From NCBI RefSeq assembly GCF_018336155.1, contig NZ_JAGYHF010000002.1:310001-374000 (forward strand): 64,000 nucleotides of DNA, given 5' to 3'. Origin of the DNA: Pseudomonas rustica (GTDB taxonomy: Bacteria; Pseudomonadota; Gammaproteobacteria; Pseudomonadales; Pseudomonadaceae). Both the position numbers and the translations under genes were made by a program. The notes below the pieces were generated by a model. That model did no database searches, was not told the origin of the DNA, and saw nothing but the letters and a program-made list of their open reading frames with translations. Shown here one piece after another: positions 8,544 through 17,312 of this stretch (position 1 is the first letter of the stretch; every line of letters starts with the position of its first letter).

Positions 8544-9554
8544 ATGTTTAGTTTTATTGCCCGCCGACTGGGGTTATTGATCCCCACGTTTTTCGGCATC
8601 ACCTTGCTGACCTTCGCGTTGATTCGCATGATCCCTGGCGACCCCGTGGAAGTGATGATGGGCGAACGTCGGGTCGACCCCGAAATGCACGCTCAGGCAA
8701 TGGAACGCCTAGGTCTGAACAAACCGTTGTATGCCCAGTATCTGGACTACATCGGCAAACTGGCTCAAGGCGATCTCGGTGAATCCCTGCGCACGCGAAC
8801 CAGCGTATGGACCGAGTTCTCCTCTCTATTCCCGGCGACCCTGGAACTGTCCATGGCCGCCCTGCTGTTCGCCGGCATTCTCGGGCTTCTGGCCGGGGTG
8901 ATTGCGGCACTCAAGCGAGGATCCCTGTTCGACCATGGGGTGATGGGCATCTCCCTCGCGGGGTATTCGATGCCGATCTTCTGGTGGGGCCTGATCCTCA
9001 TCATGTTCTTCTCGGTGAGCCTGGGCTGGACGCCGGTTTCCGGGCGGATCGACCTGCTCTACGACATCGAACCGCGCACCGGCTTCATGCTGATCGACAC
9101 GCTGCTGGCCGATGACGTCGGGGCGTTCTTCGACGCGCTGCATCACCTGATCCTGCCGGCCATCGTGCTCGGCACCATTCCGCTGGCGGTGATCGCGCGG
9201 ATGACCCGTTCGTCGATGCTCGAAGTGCTGCGTGAAGACTACATCCGCACCGCCAAGGCCAAAGGCCTGTCGCCGTCGCGCGTGGTGTTCGTCCACGGTC
9301 TGCGCAACGCGCTGATTCCGGTACTCACCGTGGTCGGCCTGCAAGTCGGCACGCTGCTGGCCGGTGCAGTCCTGACTGAAACCATTTTCTCCTGGCCCGG
9401 CATCGGTAAATGGCTGATCGAAGCCATCGGCGCCCGGGACTACCCGGTTGTGCAAAACGGCATCCTGTTAATCGCCTGCCTGGTGATTCTGGTCAACTTC
9501 GTAGTGGACATCCTCTACGGCTTTGCCAACCCACGCATCCGTCATCAGCGCTGA
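8544..9554 (+). CDS. dppB: Dipeptide ABC transporter permease DppB
   Basis: A 336-residue inner-membrane permease. It begins FIARRLGLLIPTFFGITLLT, the usual first helix of DppB/OppB, followed by a periplasmic loop with RMIPGDPVEVMMG and LGLNKPLYAQYLDY, then five further helices. The EAA loop VLREDYIRTAKAKGLSPSRV contacts the ATPase. A BPD_transp_1 domain covers roughly residues 95-335. Length is normal for DppB. It forms the membrane channel with DppC, whose gene starts 11 bases after the stop. Confidence 0.95.
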   Translation: MFSFIARRLGLLIPTFFGITLLTFALIRMIPGDPVEVMMGERRVDPEMHAQAMERLGLNKPLYAQYLDYIGKLAQGDLGESLRTRTSVWTEFSSLFPATLELSMAALLFAGILGLLAGVIAALKRGSLFDHGVMGISLAGYSMPIFWWGLILIMFFSVSLGWTPVSGRIDLLYDIEPRTGFMLIDTLLADDVGAFFDALHHLILPAIVLGTIPLAVIARMTRSSMLEVLREDYIRTAKAKGLSPSRVVFVHGLRNALIPVLTVVGLQVGTLLAGAVLTETIFSWPGIGKWLIEAIGARDYPVVQNGILLIACLVILVNFVVDILYGFANPRIRHQR

Positions 9555-9565
9555 GGTCCAATTCA

Positions 9566-10492
9566 ATGAGCACTCCAACTTCCTCAGTAGCGACGTCCGC
9601 CACCACCGCGGATCAAAGCCTGCTGTACCCGTCTCCGTACAAAGAATTCTGGCAAGCCTTCTCCAAGAACAAAGGCGCGGTTGCCGGCCTGATGTTCATG
9701 TTGCTGGTGATTTTCTGCGCGCTATTCGCGCCGTGGGTCGCCCCGCACAACCCGAGCGAGCAATACCGCGACTTCCTGCTGACGCCGCCGGCGTGGCTTG
9801 AAGGCGGGCAGATTCAGTTCCTGCTCGGCACCGATGAACTCGGCCGTGATTTGCTGTCGCGTCTGATTCAGGGCTCGCGCCTGTCGCTGCTGATCGGTTT
9901 GTCTTCGGTGGTGATGTCGCTGATTCCGGGGATCCTCCTCGGTCTGTTCGCCGGTTTCTTCCCGAAGATGATTGGCCCGACCATCATGCGTCTGATGGAC
10001 ATCATGCTGGCCCTGCCGTCATTGCTGCTGGCTGTGGCGATTGTCGCCATCCTCGGCCCTGGCCTGATCAACACCGTGATCGCCATTGCAGTAGTTTCCC
10101 TGCCGTCCTACGTGCGTCTGACTCGTGCGGCCGTGATGGGCGAACTGAACCGCGACTACGTGACCGCTGCGCGCCTCGCTGGTGCCGGTCTGCCACGCCT
10201 GATGTTCATCACCGTGCTGCCGAACTGCATGGCACCGCTGATCGTTCAGGCAACCCTGAGCTTCTCCTCGGCGATTCTCGATGCCGCTGCGTTGGGCTTC
10301 CTCGGCCTTGGCGTACAACCGCCAACCCCTGAGTGGGGCACCATGCTGGCTTCGGCCCGCGACTACATCGAACGCGCCTGGTGGGTGGTGAGCCTGCCTG
10401 GTTTGACCATTTTGCTCAGCGTGCTGGCAATCAACTTGATGGGCGACGGTCTGCGCGATGCGCTCGACCCGAAACTCAAGAACGCCGCCTGA
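9566..10492 (+). CDS. dppC: Dipeptide ABC transporter permease DppC
   Basis: A 308-residue permease partner of DppB. The start at 9566 has GAGGTCC before it and gives the N-terminal cytoplasmic tail [17 protein letters not shown], then the OppC_N helix ([20 protein letters not shown]) and [19 protein letters not shown], a hallmark of the family. The EAA loop is [20 protein letters not shown] longer frame upstream overlaps dppB and lacks a start signal. It is co-transcribed with dppB and dppD. Confidence 0.95.
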   Translation: MSTPTSSVATSATTADQSLLYPSPYKEFWQAFSKNKGAVAGLMFMLLVIFCALFAPWVAPHNPSEQYRDFLLTPPAWLEGGQIQFLLGTDELGRDLLSRLIQGSRLSLLIGLSSVVMSLIPGILLGLFAGFFPKMIGPTIMRLMDIMLALPSLLLAVAIVAILGPGLINTVIAIAVVSLPSYVRLTRAAVMGELNRDYVTAARLAGAGLPRLMFITVLPNCMAPLIVQATLSFSSAILDAAALGFLGLGVQPPTPEWGTMLASARDYIERAWWVVSLPGLTILLSVLAINLMGDGLRDALDPKLKNAA

Positions 10493-10502
10493 GGAGATTC
10501 CC

Positions 10503-11471
10503 ATGTCACTGCTAGAAATCAAGAATCTCAACGTTCGCTTCGGCGACAAGACCGCGACCCCGGTGGTCGATGGCCTCGACCTGAAAGTCGACAAAGGCGA
10601 AGTACTGGCCATCGTCGGCGAATCGGGTTCGGGTAAATCCGTGACCATGATGGCGCTGATGGGCCTGATCGAGCATCCCGGCATCGTCACCGCCGACTCG
10701 CTCAATTTCGACGGCAAAGACATGCTCAAGCTGAGCAACCGTCAGCGTCGGCAGATCGTCGGCAAAGACTTGTCGATGGTTTTTCAGGATCCGATGACCG
10801 CGCTGAACCCGAGCTACACCGTCGGTTTCCAGATCGAAGAAGTGCTGCGTCTGCACCTGAAAATGTCCGGCAAGCAAGCGCGCAAACGTGCGATCGAACT
10901 GCTGGAAAAAGTCGAAATCCCGGGCGCTGCCAGCCGTATGGACGCCTACCCGCATCAACTGTCCGGCGGTATGAGCCAGCGCGTCGCGATCGCCATGGCG
11001 ATTGCCGGCGAGCCGAAACTGCTGATCGCCGACGAACCGACCACGGCTCTGGACGTGACGATTCAAGCGCAGATCATGGATCTGCTGCTGGCGCTGCAGA
11101 AAGAACAGAACATGGGCTTGGTGCTGATCACCCACGACCTCGCGGTCGTGGCTGAAACCGCCCAGCGCGTCTGCGTGATGTACGCCGGGCAAGCCGTGGA
11201 AGTCGGCCAAGTGCCGCAACTGTTCGACATCCCGGCGCACCCGTACAGCGAAGCGTTGCTCAAGGCGATTCCCGAGCACAGCCTCGGCGCCTCACGTCTG
11301 TCGACCCTGCCGGGCATCGTCCCGGGCCGTTACGACCGTCCGCAGGGTTGCCTGCTGTCGCCGCGTTGCCCGTACGTGCAGGACAGCTGCCGCGCGCAGC
11401 GTCCAGGCCTTGATCCGAAAGCCCACAGCCTCGCCCGCTGCTTCTACCCGCTGAACCAGGAGGTGGCGTAA
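10503..11471 (+). CDS. dppD: Dipeptide ABC transporter ATPase DppD
   Basis: A 322-residue ATP-binding subunit. GAGGAG precedes the ATG at 10503. Motifs in order: Walker A GESGSGKS (about residues 40-47), Q-loop [15 protein letters not shown], signature LSGGMSQR, Walker [13 protein letters not shown] and H-loop THDL. The C-terminal oligopeptide_C extension carries [17 protein letters not shown], the cysteine-rich stretch that binds an iron-sulfur cluster in related Dpp/Opp ATPases. It pairs with DppF; the stop and the dppF start share one base (TAATG), which implies translational coupling. Confidence 0.95.
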   Translation: MSLLEIKNLNVRFGDKTATPVVDGLDLKVDKGEVLAIVGESGSGKSVTMMALMGLIEHPGIVTADSLNFDGKDMLKLSNRQRRQIVGKDLSMVFQDPMTALNPSYTVGFQIEEVLRLHLKMSGKQARKRAIELLEKVEIPGAASRMDAYPHQLSGGMSQRVAIAMAIAGEPKLLIADEPTTALDVTIQAQIMDLLLALQKEQNMGLVLITHDLAVVAETAQRVCVMYAGQAVEVGQVPQLFDIPAHPYSEALLKAIPEHSLGASRLSTLPGIVPGRYDRPQGCLLSPRCPYVQDSCRAQRPGLDPKAHSLARCFYPLNQEVA

Positions 11472-12451
11472 TGGCCGTCGTACTTACCGCCCGCGACCTC
11501 ACCCGTCACTACGAAGTCTCCCGTGGCCTGTTCAAGGGCCACGCGACCGTGCGCGCCCTCAACGGCGTGTCGTTCGAACTGGAAGCCGGCAAGACCCTCG
11601 CTGTTGTAGGCGAGTCGGGTTGCGGCAAATCCACCCTCGCCCGTGCGTTGACGCTGATTGAAGAGCCTTCGTCCGGCTCGCTGAAAATCGCCGGACAGGA
11701 AGTCGCCGGCGCCGACAAGGCTCAGCGCAAGCAACTGCGCAAAGACGTGCAGATGGTGTTCCAGAGCCCGTACGCCTCGTTGAATCCACGGCAGAAAGTC
11801 GGTGACCAGCTCGGCGAACCGCTGCTGATCAACACCAACCTCTCCGCCGCCGAACGTCGCGAGAAAGTCCAGGCGATGATGAAGCAGGTCGGCTTGCGTC
11901 CTGAGCACTATCAGCGTTATCCGCACATGTTCTCCGGCGGCCAGCGTCAGCGTATCGCCCTGGCGCGCGCGATGATGCTGCAACCGAAAGTGCTGGTGGC
12001 GGACGAACCGACCTCGGCACTCGACGTATCGATTCAGGCGCAGGTGCTCAACCTGTTCATGGATCTGCAGCAGGAGTTCAACACCGCTTACGTGTTCATC
12101 TCGCACAACCTGGCGGTGGTGCAACACGTCGCCGATGACGTGATGGTGATGTACCTCGGCCGCCCGGTGGAAATGGGCCCGAAGAACGACATCTACGAAC
12201 GCCCGCTGCACCCGTACACCCAGGCGCTGCTGTCGGCGACCCCGACCATTCACCCGGATCCGAACAAGCCGAAAATCAAAATCGTCGGCGAACTGCCTAA
12301 CCCGCTGAACCCGCCACCGGGCTGCGCTTTCCACAAGCGCTGCCCGTACGCGACCGAGCGTTGCAGCACCGAAGAACCGGCACTGCGTCCGCTGGATAAC
12401 CGGCAGGTGGCTTGCCACTACGCCGAGCAATTCCTCGACGGCGCGGCGTAA
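11471..12451 (+). CDS. dppF: Dipeptide ABC transporter ATPase DppF
   Basis: A 326-residue second ATP-binding subunit. AGGAGG lies inside the end of dppD. Motifs: Walker A GESGCGKST, Q-loop MVFQSPYASLNPR, signature FSGGQRQR, Walker B VLVADEPTSALD, H-loop ISHNL, and the C-terminal PPPGCAFHKRCPYATERC cysteine segment. The heterodimer with DppD powers import. It is the last gene of the operon; a REPIN follows instead of a clear T-run terminator. Confidence 0.95.
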   Translation: MAVVLTARDLTRHYEVSRGLFKGHATVRALNGVSFELEAGKTLAVVGESGCGKSTLARALTLIEEPSSGSLKIAGQEVAGADKAQRKQLRKDVQMVFQSPYASLNPRQKVGDQLGEPLLINTNLSAAERREKVQAMMKQVGLRPEHYQRYPHMFSGGQRQRIALARAMMLQPKVLVADEPTSALDVSIQAQVLNLFMDLQQEFNTAYVFISHNLAVVQHVADDVMVMYLGRPVEMGPKNDIYERPLHPYTQALLSATPTIHPDPNKPKIKIVGELPNPLNPPPGCAFHKRCPYATERCSTEEPALRPLDNRQVACHYAEQFLDGAA

Positions 12452-12476
12452 GCAAATCTGAAGGATGAGGCAAAAA

Positions 12477-12568
12477 CTGTGGGAGTGGGCTTGCTCACGA
12501 AAGCGTCGTATCAGTCACTTTAATCGTTGACTGACACGCCGCCTTCGCGAGCAAGCCCGCTCCCACAG
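12477..12568. repeat. REPIN, family 1 (inverted REP pair)
   Basis: CTGTGGGAGTGGGCTTGCTC and its inverse GAGCAAGCCCGCTCCCACAG face each other across about 45 bases. The same unit recurs at 20063-20154, 29338-29426, 48232-48321 and, in a variant form, three times at 33888-34384. Confidence 0.85.
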
Positions 12569-12685
12569 GGATTGCGTTTCAAACAGAGTCAAGTATTGAT
12601 AAAACCCCTTCTGTCTCGAATGTGCATAATTCGAGACAGCAGGAGGTTTATTTAGTGATGGTTCAGAGCTGATGATTAGCCATTG

Positions 12686-13108
12686 TTAGTTACTGCCCTC
12701 AAAACCAGAAAACTCCCCCTTGACCACGATCTTCTTCTCCTCGCCATTTACTCTGGCGATCGTTGCTTCAGCTTCGATGATGGCTTCCTGGGTCAACTTA
12801 TCGAACTTCACAAACTTGATAAAGCCAGTAATACCGTCATATTTAACGTCTGCGGAAGCCTGATAATGCGCTGTCGCCGTCCCCGCAGAACCAAACTGCT
12901 CAATCTTGTAACTTTCACCGGTTCTAATATCCAGCGTACGCACAAAGAAAGTTAACCACTCGTTTTTGTCATTGCGTCCCTCAAAACTAAAACCCTGATC
13001 GGACAGGCTTTGATGTACCAGAACATCCTTGGTCGAAAATCCCTCCACGGTAGTACCCTTCGCCTGTAACTTCCCGGTCGTCTTTTTTCTTTCGTTAGCG
13101 CTCATCAT
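12686..13108 (-). CDS. Hypothetical 140-residue protein
   Basis: Not recognised. I placed the start at the ATG at 13108 (a second ATG follows at once) because AAAGGA lies about 6 bases before it; the frame could extend to 13126 but without a ribosome site. The protein is soluble, without a signal peptide. It has a basic N terminus (NERKKTTGK) and alternating short polar and aromatic segments that suggest a beta-rich fold (WLTFFVRTLDI, ATAHYQASADVKYDG). Local base composition is richer in A+T than the neighbours. A lux-box-like dyad lies 73-92 bases upstream and is shared with the small gene at 356-544. Function unknown. Confidence 0.7.
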   Translation of the reverse strand: MMSANERKKTTGKLQAKGTTVEGFSTKDVLVHQSLSDQGFSFEGRNDKNEWLTFFVRTLDIRTGESYKIEQFGSAGTATAHYQASADVKYDGITGFIKFVKFDKLTQEAIIEAEATIARVNGEEKKIVVKGEFSGFEGSN

Positions 13109-13180
13109 GCAATTCCTTTTGGTCATTTAGAAAAACACCCGTTTGCGGATGTATTTGTAATGACCGCATAACAAGCCGTC

Positions 13181-13200
13181 TACTGTCATATCTGACAGGT
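13181..13200 (-). promoter_or_regulatory. lux-box-like dyad upstream of the 140-residue gene
   Basis: Plus-strand sequence TACTGTCATATCTGACAGGT. CTGTCA and TGACAG are perfect inverted repeats around a 4-base spacer. It matches 643-662 in both arms and in the adjoining CCGTC. The dyad is centred about 82 bases before the ATG at 13108. A possible -10 (TACAAAT on the minus strand near 13155) would fit activation from a box overlapping -35. Confidence 0.45.
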
Positions 13201-13286
13201 ATCTCTACATAATCCTGATAATCTGACAAACGGTTCCTGACGAAAAGTCGATCTTGCTCGATCCGGACAATACGTTGTTAAAACTA

Positions 13287-13367
13287 TAGGAGCTGCGGCA
13301 CGCTGCGATCTTTAGATTCTGATTGATAAAATCCAGATCAAAAGATCGCAGCGTGCCGCAGCTCCTA
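13287..13367. repeat. REPIN, family 2
   Basis: TAGGAGCTGCGGCACGCTGC followed by its inverse GCAGCGTGCCGCAGCTCCTA, with a short spacer containing GATTGATAAAATC. Together with the lux-box-like dyad it fills most of the gap between the two small genes. Confidence 0.85.
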
Positions 13368-13405
13368 CAGGGATATCGCAACCAGGGGTTTATTTGATCT
13401 TTGAT

Positions 13406-13666
13406 CTACGTCTGGCTATCGCCCTCATCCGGATCATCAGTGTCCGGCTCGTCAGTGGTCGAGTCGTCATCGTCGGCGGCACCGCCCTGCCCCTGATCGC
13501 CCGGCTCGGATTCGGACTTGGCGAGCATCAAGCCGCTGTGCCCCACCTGCCCGTTGAAGGCCTGAGAATCATGATCCTCGCACTCGGCCCAGGCCGTCGC
13601 GGTGCCGAGGGACAGCATCACCATTACTTTCAATAGCAATAAAACGCGTAGCAATCTGCTCTTCAT
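13406..13666 (-). CDS. Small exported protein with acidic tail, unknown function
   Basis: An 86-residue protein beginning MKSRLLRVLLLLKVMVMLSL and ending its likely signal peptide at TAWA, so the mature part starts ECEDHD. I chose the ATG at 13666, with GGAG 6 bases upstream, over the one at 13678. The mature chain ends in a strongly acidic, low-complexity tail (ADDDDSTTDEPDTDDPDEGD). There are no catalytic motifs and one mature cysteine, not in a lipobox. It probably acts in the periplasm or outside the cell. Acidic tails of this kind can bind divalent metals, but nothing else supports that. Confidence 0.6.
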   Translation of the reverse strand: MKSRLLRVLLLLKVMVMLSLGTATAWAECEDHDSQAFNGQVGHSGLMLAKSESEPGDQGQGGAADDDDSTTDEPDTDDPDEGDSQT

Positions 13667-13971
13667 AGCCGACTCCATCCTTTTCCAGGTGAGACATACG
13701 TGCCTGATTGGCGCTGTGTGAAATCTAGTTCCGATCAGCCGTGTTCACCAGATAGGACGCTAAAGGCGGAGTGGAAATGCCCTCGAAGGACAGATTGCTT
13801 TTGAATAACACTGATAGCTGAATCACCTAAGTGAAGGGTTGTGCGGGGTGGACGAACGAGTGGCTTGGCGGGTCAACGGAATTTAAAACAGCACAAGCAC
13901 CGTACTGGCCAGCCAAACGTTGTGGCCAAGTACATCGAGAGATTACAAAAAACCGACTTGAGATCAAAAGC
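13667..13971. other. Intergenic stretch with no gene seen
   Basis: About 300 bases between the exported small protein and the repeat at 13972. I see no ORF with a ribosome site, no RNA gene and no strong hairpin. The promoter of the gene ending at 13406 should lie at its left edge. Confidence 0.4.
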
Positions 13972-14119
13972 CCCTCACCCTAACCCTCTCCCGGAGGGAG
14001 AGGGGACTGATCTGAGGTGATTGGGAGAGGTAGGCCGACGTGGGATACCGAGTCGAGCCCAGATTCTGAAAGGCTCACAAATCGGCTCCCACTCCCTCTG
14101 GAGAGGCCTGGGCGGGCGG
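13972..14119. repeat. Inverted-end intergenic repeat, copy 2 (CCCTCACCC element)
   Basis: The left end CCCTCACCCTAACCCTCTCC is intact; the right end is decayed (CTCCCTCTGGAGAGG, GGGCGGGCGG). The centre AGGCCGACGTGGGATACCGA and ATCGGC matches copy 1 at 817-963 closely, showing a common origin. Confidence 0.7.
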
Positions 14120-14204
14120 CGTTCCGATGAGGGGCAAAAAAACCACAAATCCAAAGTCGAAACCCGTGCTCCTCACCACTCAATAGGCCGAGTGTCAGCT
14201 CGCC

Positions 14205-14505
14205 TGCTCTTGATCTTGATCCACAGGCGACATCGGAAGGCTGAGTGGAGGGATTGATCCGGGCGTGGGAGCGCAGCGACCGTTTGGCGAAGCCAAACAC
14301 AGCGAGAGGAGGTGCAGCGAAGCAAACCGTAGGCGCTGCGCCCGGATCGATCCCGCAGCGAAGGAACCCCGAGCTCCAGCGAGCGGGCCGTACGTAGGAG
14401 CAAGCGTTTTTTTGCTTACTTTTTTTAGGCGTTTGTAAAAAAAGTGAGTCGCCGTAAGGGCGAAACCGTAATCAGAAACTCCCGCAGAAACGGATATACC
14501 CCCAA
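14205..14505. repeat. Second module of compound intergenic repeat, copy 2
   Basis: Matches 1040-1292 in the same order and orientation, including GAGAGGAGGTGCAGCGAAGC and CGCCGTAAGGGCG. It has an extra hairpin-like insert (CGTTTGGCGAAGCCAAAC) and a stretched TTTTTTTGCTTACTTTTTTT segment. It lies just past the prfC terminator. No ORF is supported. Confidence 0.65.
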
Positions 14506-14514
14506 ACCCAAGGC

Positions 14515-14547
14515 AATAAAAAACCCCCAAGGCATACACCTTGGGGG
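14515..14547 (-). terminator. prfC terminator
   Basis: CCCCCAAGG pairs with CCTTGGGGG around a 6-base loop (14524-14547). On the minus strand a T-rich run follows, 24 bases after the prfC stop. Confidence 0.85.
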
Positions 14548-14570
14548 CTTCGGACAAAACAGTTCAGAAC

Positions 14571-16154
14571 TTAGTGATGCTCACGCGTCGCCCGGAATTT
14601 CACGTCCGGCCAGCGCTCTTCCATCAACGCCAGGTTAACCCGAGTCGGAGCGAGGTAGGTCAAATGCCCACCACCGTCGACCGCCAGGTTCTCCACAGCC
14701 TTGTTGGAAAACTCCTCAAGCTTCTTCTTGTCGCTGCACTCAATCCAGCGCGCGGAATACACAGTGATCGGCTCATACGAGCACTCAACCTTGTATTCCT
14801 CCTTCAAACGGCTGGCGACCACATCAAACTGCAGCACACCCACGGCGCCAAGAATGATGTCGTTGCTGCGCTCCGGGAAGAACACCTGCGTTGCACCCTC
14901 TTCGGCCAACTGCTGCAGACCCTGACGCAACTGCTTGGACTTCAGCGGATCACGCAGACGCACACGACGGAACAGTTCCGGCGCAAAGTGCGGGATGCCG
15001 GTGAAACCGAGGGTTTCGCCTTCGCTGAAGGTGTCGCCGATCTGGATGGTGCCGTGGTTGTGCAGACCGATGATGTCGCCGGCAAAGGCTTCTTCCAGCT
15101 GCTCACGCTCGGAGGAGAAGAACGTCAGGGCGTCGCCGATGCGCACGTCCTTGCCGGTGCGCACGTGGCGCATCTTCATGCCTTTCTCGTACTTGCCGGA
15201 GCAGATACGCATGAACGCGATACGGTCGCGGTGCTTCGGGTCCATGTTCGCCTGGATCTTGAAGATGAAGCCGGAGAACTTCTCTTCGACCGGCTCAACG
15301 GTACGTTCGTTGGCGACACGGGCCAATGGACGCGGCGCCCAATCGACAACGGCGTCGAGTACGTGGTCAACACCGAAGTTGCCCAAAGCTGTACCGAAGA
15401 ACACCGGGGTCAGTTGACCGTCGAGGAATTCCTGCTGGTTGAATTCATGGCAGGCGCCCTGAACCAGCTCCAGTTGATCGATGAAACGGTCGTACTCGTC
15501 ACCCAGGTGTGCGCGGGCTTCGTCGGAGTCGAGTTTCTCGATGATCTTGGTTTCGGTGCGTTCGTGACCATGACCGGCGGTGTAAACAATGATGTAGTCA
15601 TCGGCCAGGTGGTACACGCCTTTGAAGTCGCGGTAGCAACCGATCGGCCAGGTGATCGGCGCGGCTTTGATCTTCAGAACGGCTTCGATTTCGTCGAGCA
15701 GTTCGATCGGGTCGCGGATGTCACGGTCGAGTTTGTTGATGAAGCTGACGATCGGCGTGTCACGCAGACGGCAGACGTCCATCAGCGCAATGGTACGCGG
15801 CTCAACACCTTTACCGCCGTCGAGCACCATCAGCGCCGAGTCGACCGCCGTCAGGGTGCGATAAGTATCTTCAGAGAAGTCTTCGTGGCCCGGGGTGTCG
15901 AGCAGGTTGATCATGTGTTCGCGATACGGGAACTGCATGACCGACGTGGTAATGGAAATACCCCGCTGCTTTTCCATCTCCATCCAGTCGGATGTCGCAT
16001 GGCGATCGGATTTACGGGATTTCACCGTACCGGCCACTGCAATCGCCTTGCCCATCAACAGGAGCTTTTCGGTGATCGTGGTTTTACCGGCATCGGGGTG
16101 GGAAATAATGGCGAAAGTGCGGCGTTTCGCGACTTCGGCGGCCTGGTTGGTCAT
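14571..16154 (-). CDS. prfC: Peptide chain release factor 3
   Basis: A 527-residue translational GTPase that recycles RF1 and RF2 from the ribosome after termination. G1 is HPDAGKTT (residues 19-26), switch [15 protein letters not shown]4 NKLDRD. The RF3-specific N-terminal [17 protein letters not shown] and the C-terminal RF3_C region ([30 protein letters not shown]) are present, and the length is normal. It stands alone on the minus strand with its own terminator; a REPIN lies upstream. Confidence 0.97.
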   Translation of the reverse strand: MTNQAAEVAKRRTFAIISHPDAGKTTITEKLLLMGKAIAVAGTVKSRKSDRHATSDWMEMEKQRGISITTSVMQFPYREHMINLLDTPGHEDFSEDTYRTLTAVDSALMVLDGGKGVEPRTIALMDVCRLRDTPIVSFINKLDRDIRDPIELLDEIEAVLKIKAAPITWPIGCYRDFKGVYHLADDYIIVYTAGHGHERTETKIIEKLDSDEARAHLGDEYDRFIDQLELVQGACHEFNQQEFLDGQLTPVFFGTALGNFGVDHVLDAVVDWAPRPLARVANERTVEPVEEKFSGFIFKIQANMDPKHRDRIAFMRICSGKYEKGMKMRHVRTGKDVRIGDALTFFSSEREQLEEAFAGDIIGLHNHGTIQIGDTFSEGETLGFTGIPHFAPELFRRVRLRDPLKSKQLRQGLQQLAEEGATQVFFPERSNDIILGAVGVLQFDVVASRLKEEYKVECSYEPITVYSARWIECSDKKKLEEFSNKAVENLAVDGGGHLTYLAPTRVNLALMEERWPDVKFRATREHH

Positions 16155-16244
16155 GGGAAATCGCCTGGCGGTGATTCAAAAAAGGGCGGCGAGTATAGCT
16201 TAAAAAGTAACCGCCGAACCACCGTCCCTCGGGCCCGCAAAACC

Positions 16245-16330
16245 CTGTAGGAGCTGCCGCAGGCTGCGATCTTTTGCTCTGTTGCGCTAGAACAAAGTCA
16301 AAAGATCGCAGCCTTCGGCAGCTCCTACAG
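16245..16330. repeat. REPIN, family 2
   Basis: CTGTAGGAGCTGCCGCAGGC faces its inverse GCCTTCGGCAGCTCCTACAG. It lies between the divergent prfC and osmoprotectant genes. The rest of the gap to 16574 shows no further gene; a promoter for the transporter should lie in 16340-16560. Confidence 0.85.
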
Positions 16331-16574
16331 GTGGCCAGATGGCATCTTATGTGGGAACCTTTCAGCGCTCGGAGACGTCCATCCCCTGTTACGAATTTTC
16401 GTCAGGGGCTGAAAAATCAGCAAGTTAGCCTGACGAGGCTGCGCTCATGGCTCGCTTTCAGACCGCTTTTCCGGTGCTGAAGGAGCTGCTTCTCGCGAAC
16501 GTTTATTCCCGGCAGCCATGTATGGCATGCCACACGGGAGAGCGTTTGCCGACTACAAAAAAAGGAGTCCGCCT

Positions 16575-17291
16575 GTGGCTATCCGCTATGGCAAAGGGCT
16601 GATTGGAGGTGCGGTGGTGATCGCGCTCCTGGCCCTGCTGGTCCACTGGATCGGCATCAACACGATCGAACACTACCGCGACGATTTGTTGTTTTACCTG
16701 CAAGCTCATCTGATTCTCGTCCTCGCTTCAATGCTGGCCGCCCTTGTCGTGGGCATCCCCGCCGGCATCTTCCTCAGTCGCCCGACCATGGTCGGACGCG
16801 CCGAACGCTTCATGCAAATCTTCAATATCGGTAACACCGTGCCGCCGCTGGCCGTGCTCGCGATTGCCTTGGGCGTCCTCGGCATCGGCAGTGGCCCGGC
16901 GATCTTCGCTTTATTCCTCGCCTCCTTGTTGCCGATTGTGCGCAACACCTACGAAGGCCTTAAAAACGTTCAGGGATCGCTTAAAGAAGCGGCCGTCGGC
17001 ATCGGCATGACGCCGCGCCAAGTGCTGTGGAAAGTCGAATTGCCCAACGCCGTGCCGATCATTGTCGGCGGTGTGCGTGTGGCCCTGGCGATCAACGTCG
17101 GCACCGCGCCGCTGGCATTCCTGATCGGCGCCAACAGCCTCGGCAGTCTGATCTTCCCCGGCATCGCCCTGAACAATCAGCCGCAACTGGTACTCGGCGC
17201 TGCGTGCACCGCACTGCTCGCGTTGCTGCTCGATGGCGTCGTCACGCTTGCCAGCCGTCTCTGGCTGGAACGCGGTTTGCGCACGTCTTAA
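16575..17291 (+). CDS. opuCD: Osmoprotectant ABC transporter permease (OpuC/OsmW type)
   Basis: A 238-residue inner-membrane permease. I chose the GTG at 16575 because AAGGAG lies about 7 bases before it and the protein then begins with a short basic tail and the first helix; the frame upstream has no start signal. Six hydrophobic segments and the EAA loop EAAVGIGMTPRQVLWKVELP mark the BPD_transp_1 family of quaternary-amine importers. It is the first gene of a four-gene operon (permease, binding protein, permease, ATPase). Uptake of glycine betaine, choline or carnitine is the family role; the exact ligand is not visible. Which of the two permeases is CB or CD is a guess from P. aeruginosa order. 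Confidence 0.85.
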   Translation: MAIRYGKGLIGGAVVIALLALLVHWIGINTIEHYRDDLLFYLQAHLILVLASMLAALVVGIPAGIFLSRPTMVGRAERFMQIFNIGNTVPPLAVLAIALGVLGIGSGPAIFALFLASLLPIVRNTYEGLKNVQGSLKEAAVGIGMTPRQVLWKVELPNAVPIIVGGVRVALAINVGTAPLAFLIGANSLGSLIFPGIALNNQPQLVLGAACTALLALLLDGVVTLASRLWLERGLRTS

Positions 17292-17312
17292 GGCTTTTGC
17301 GAAGGAATACCT

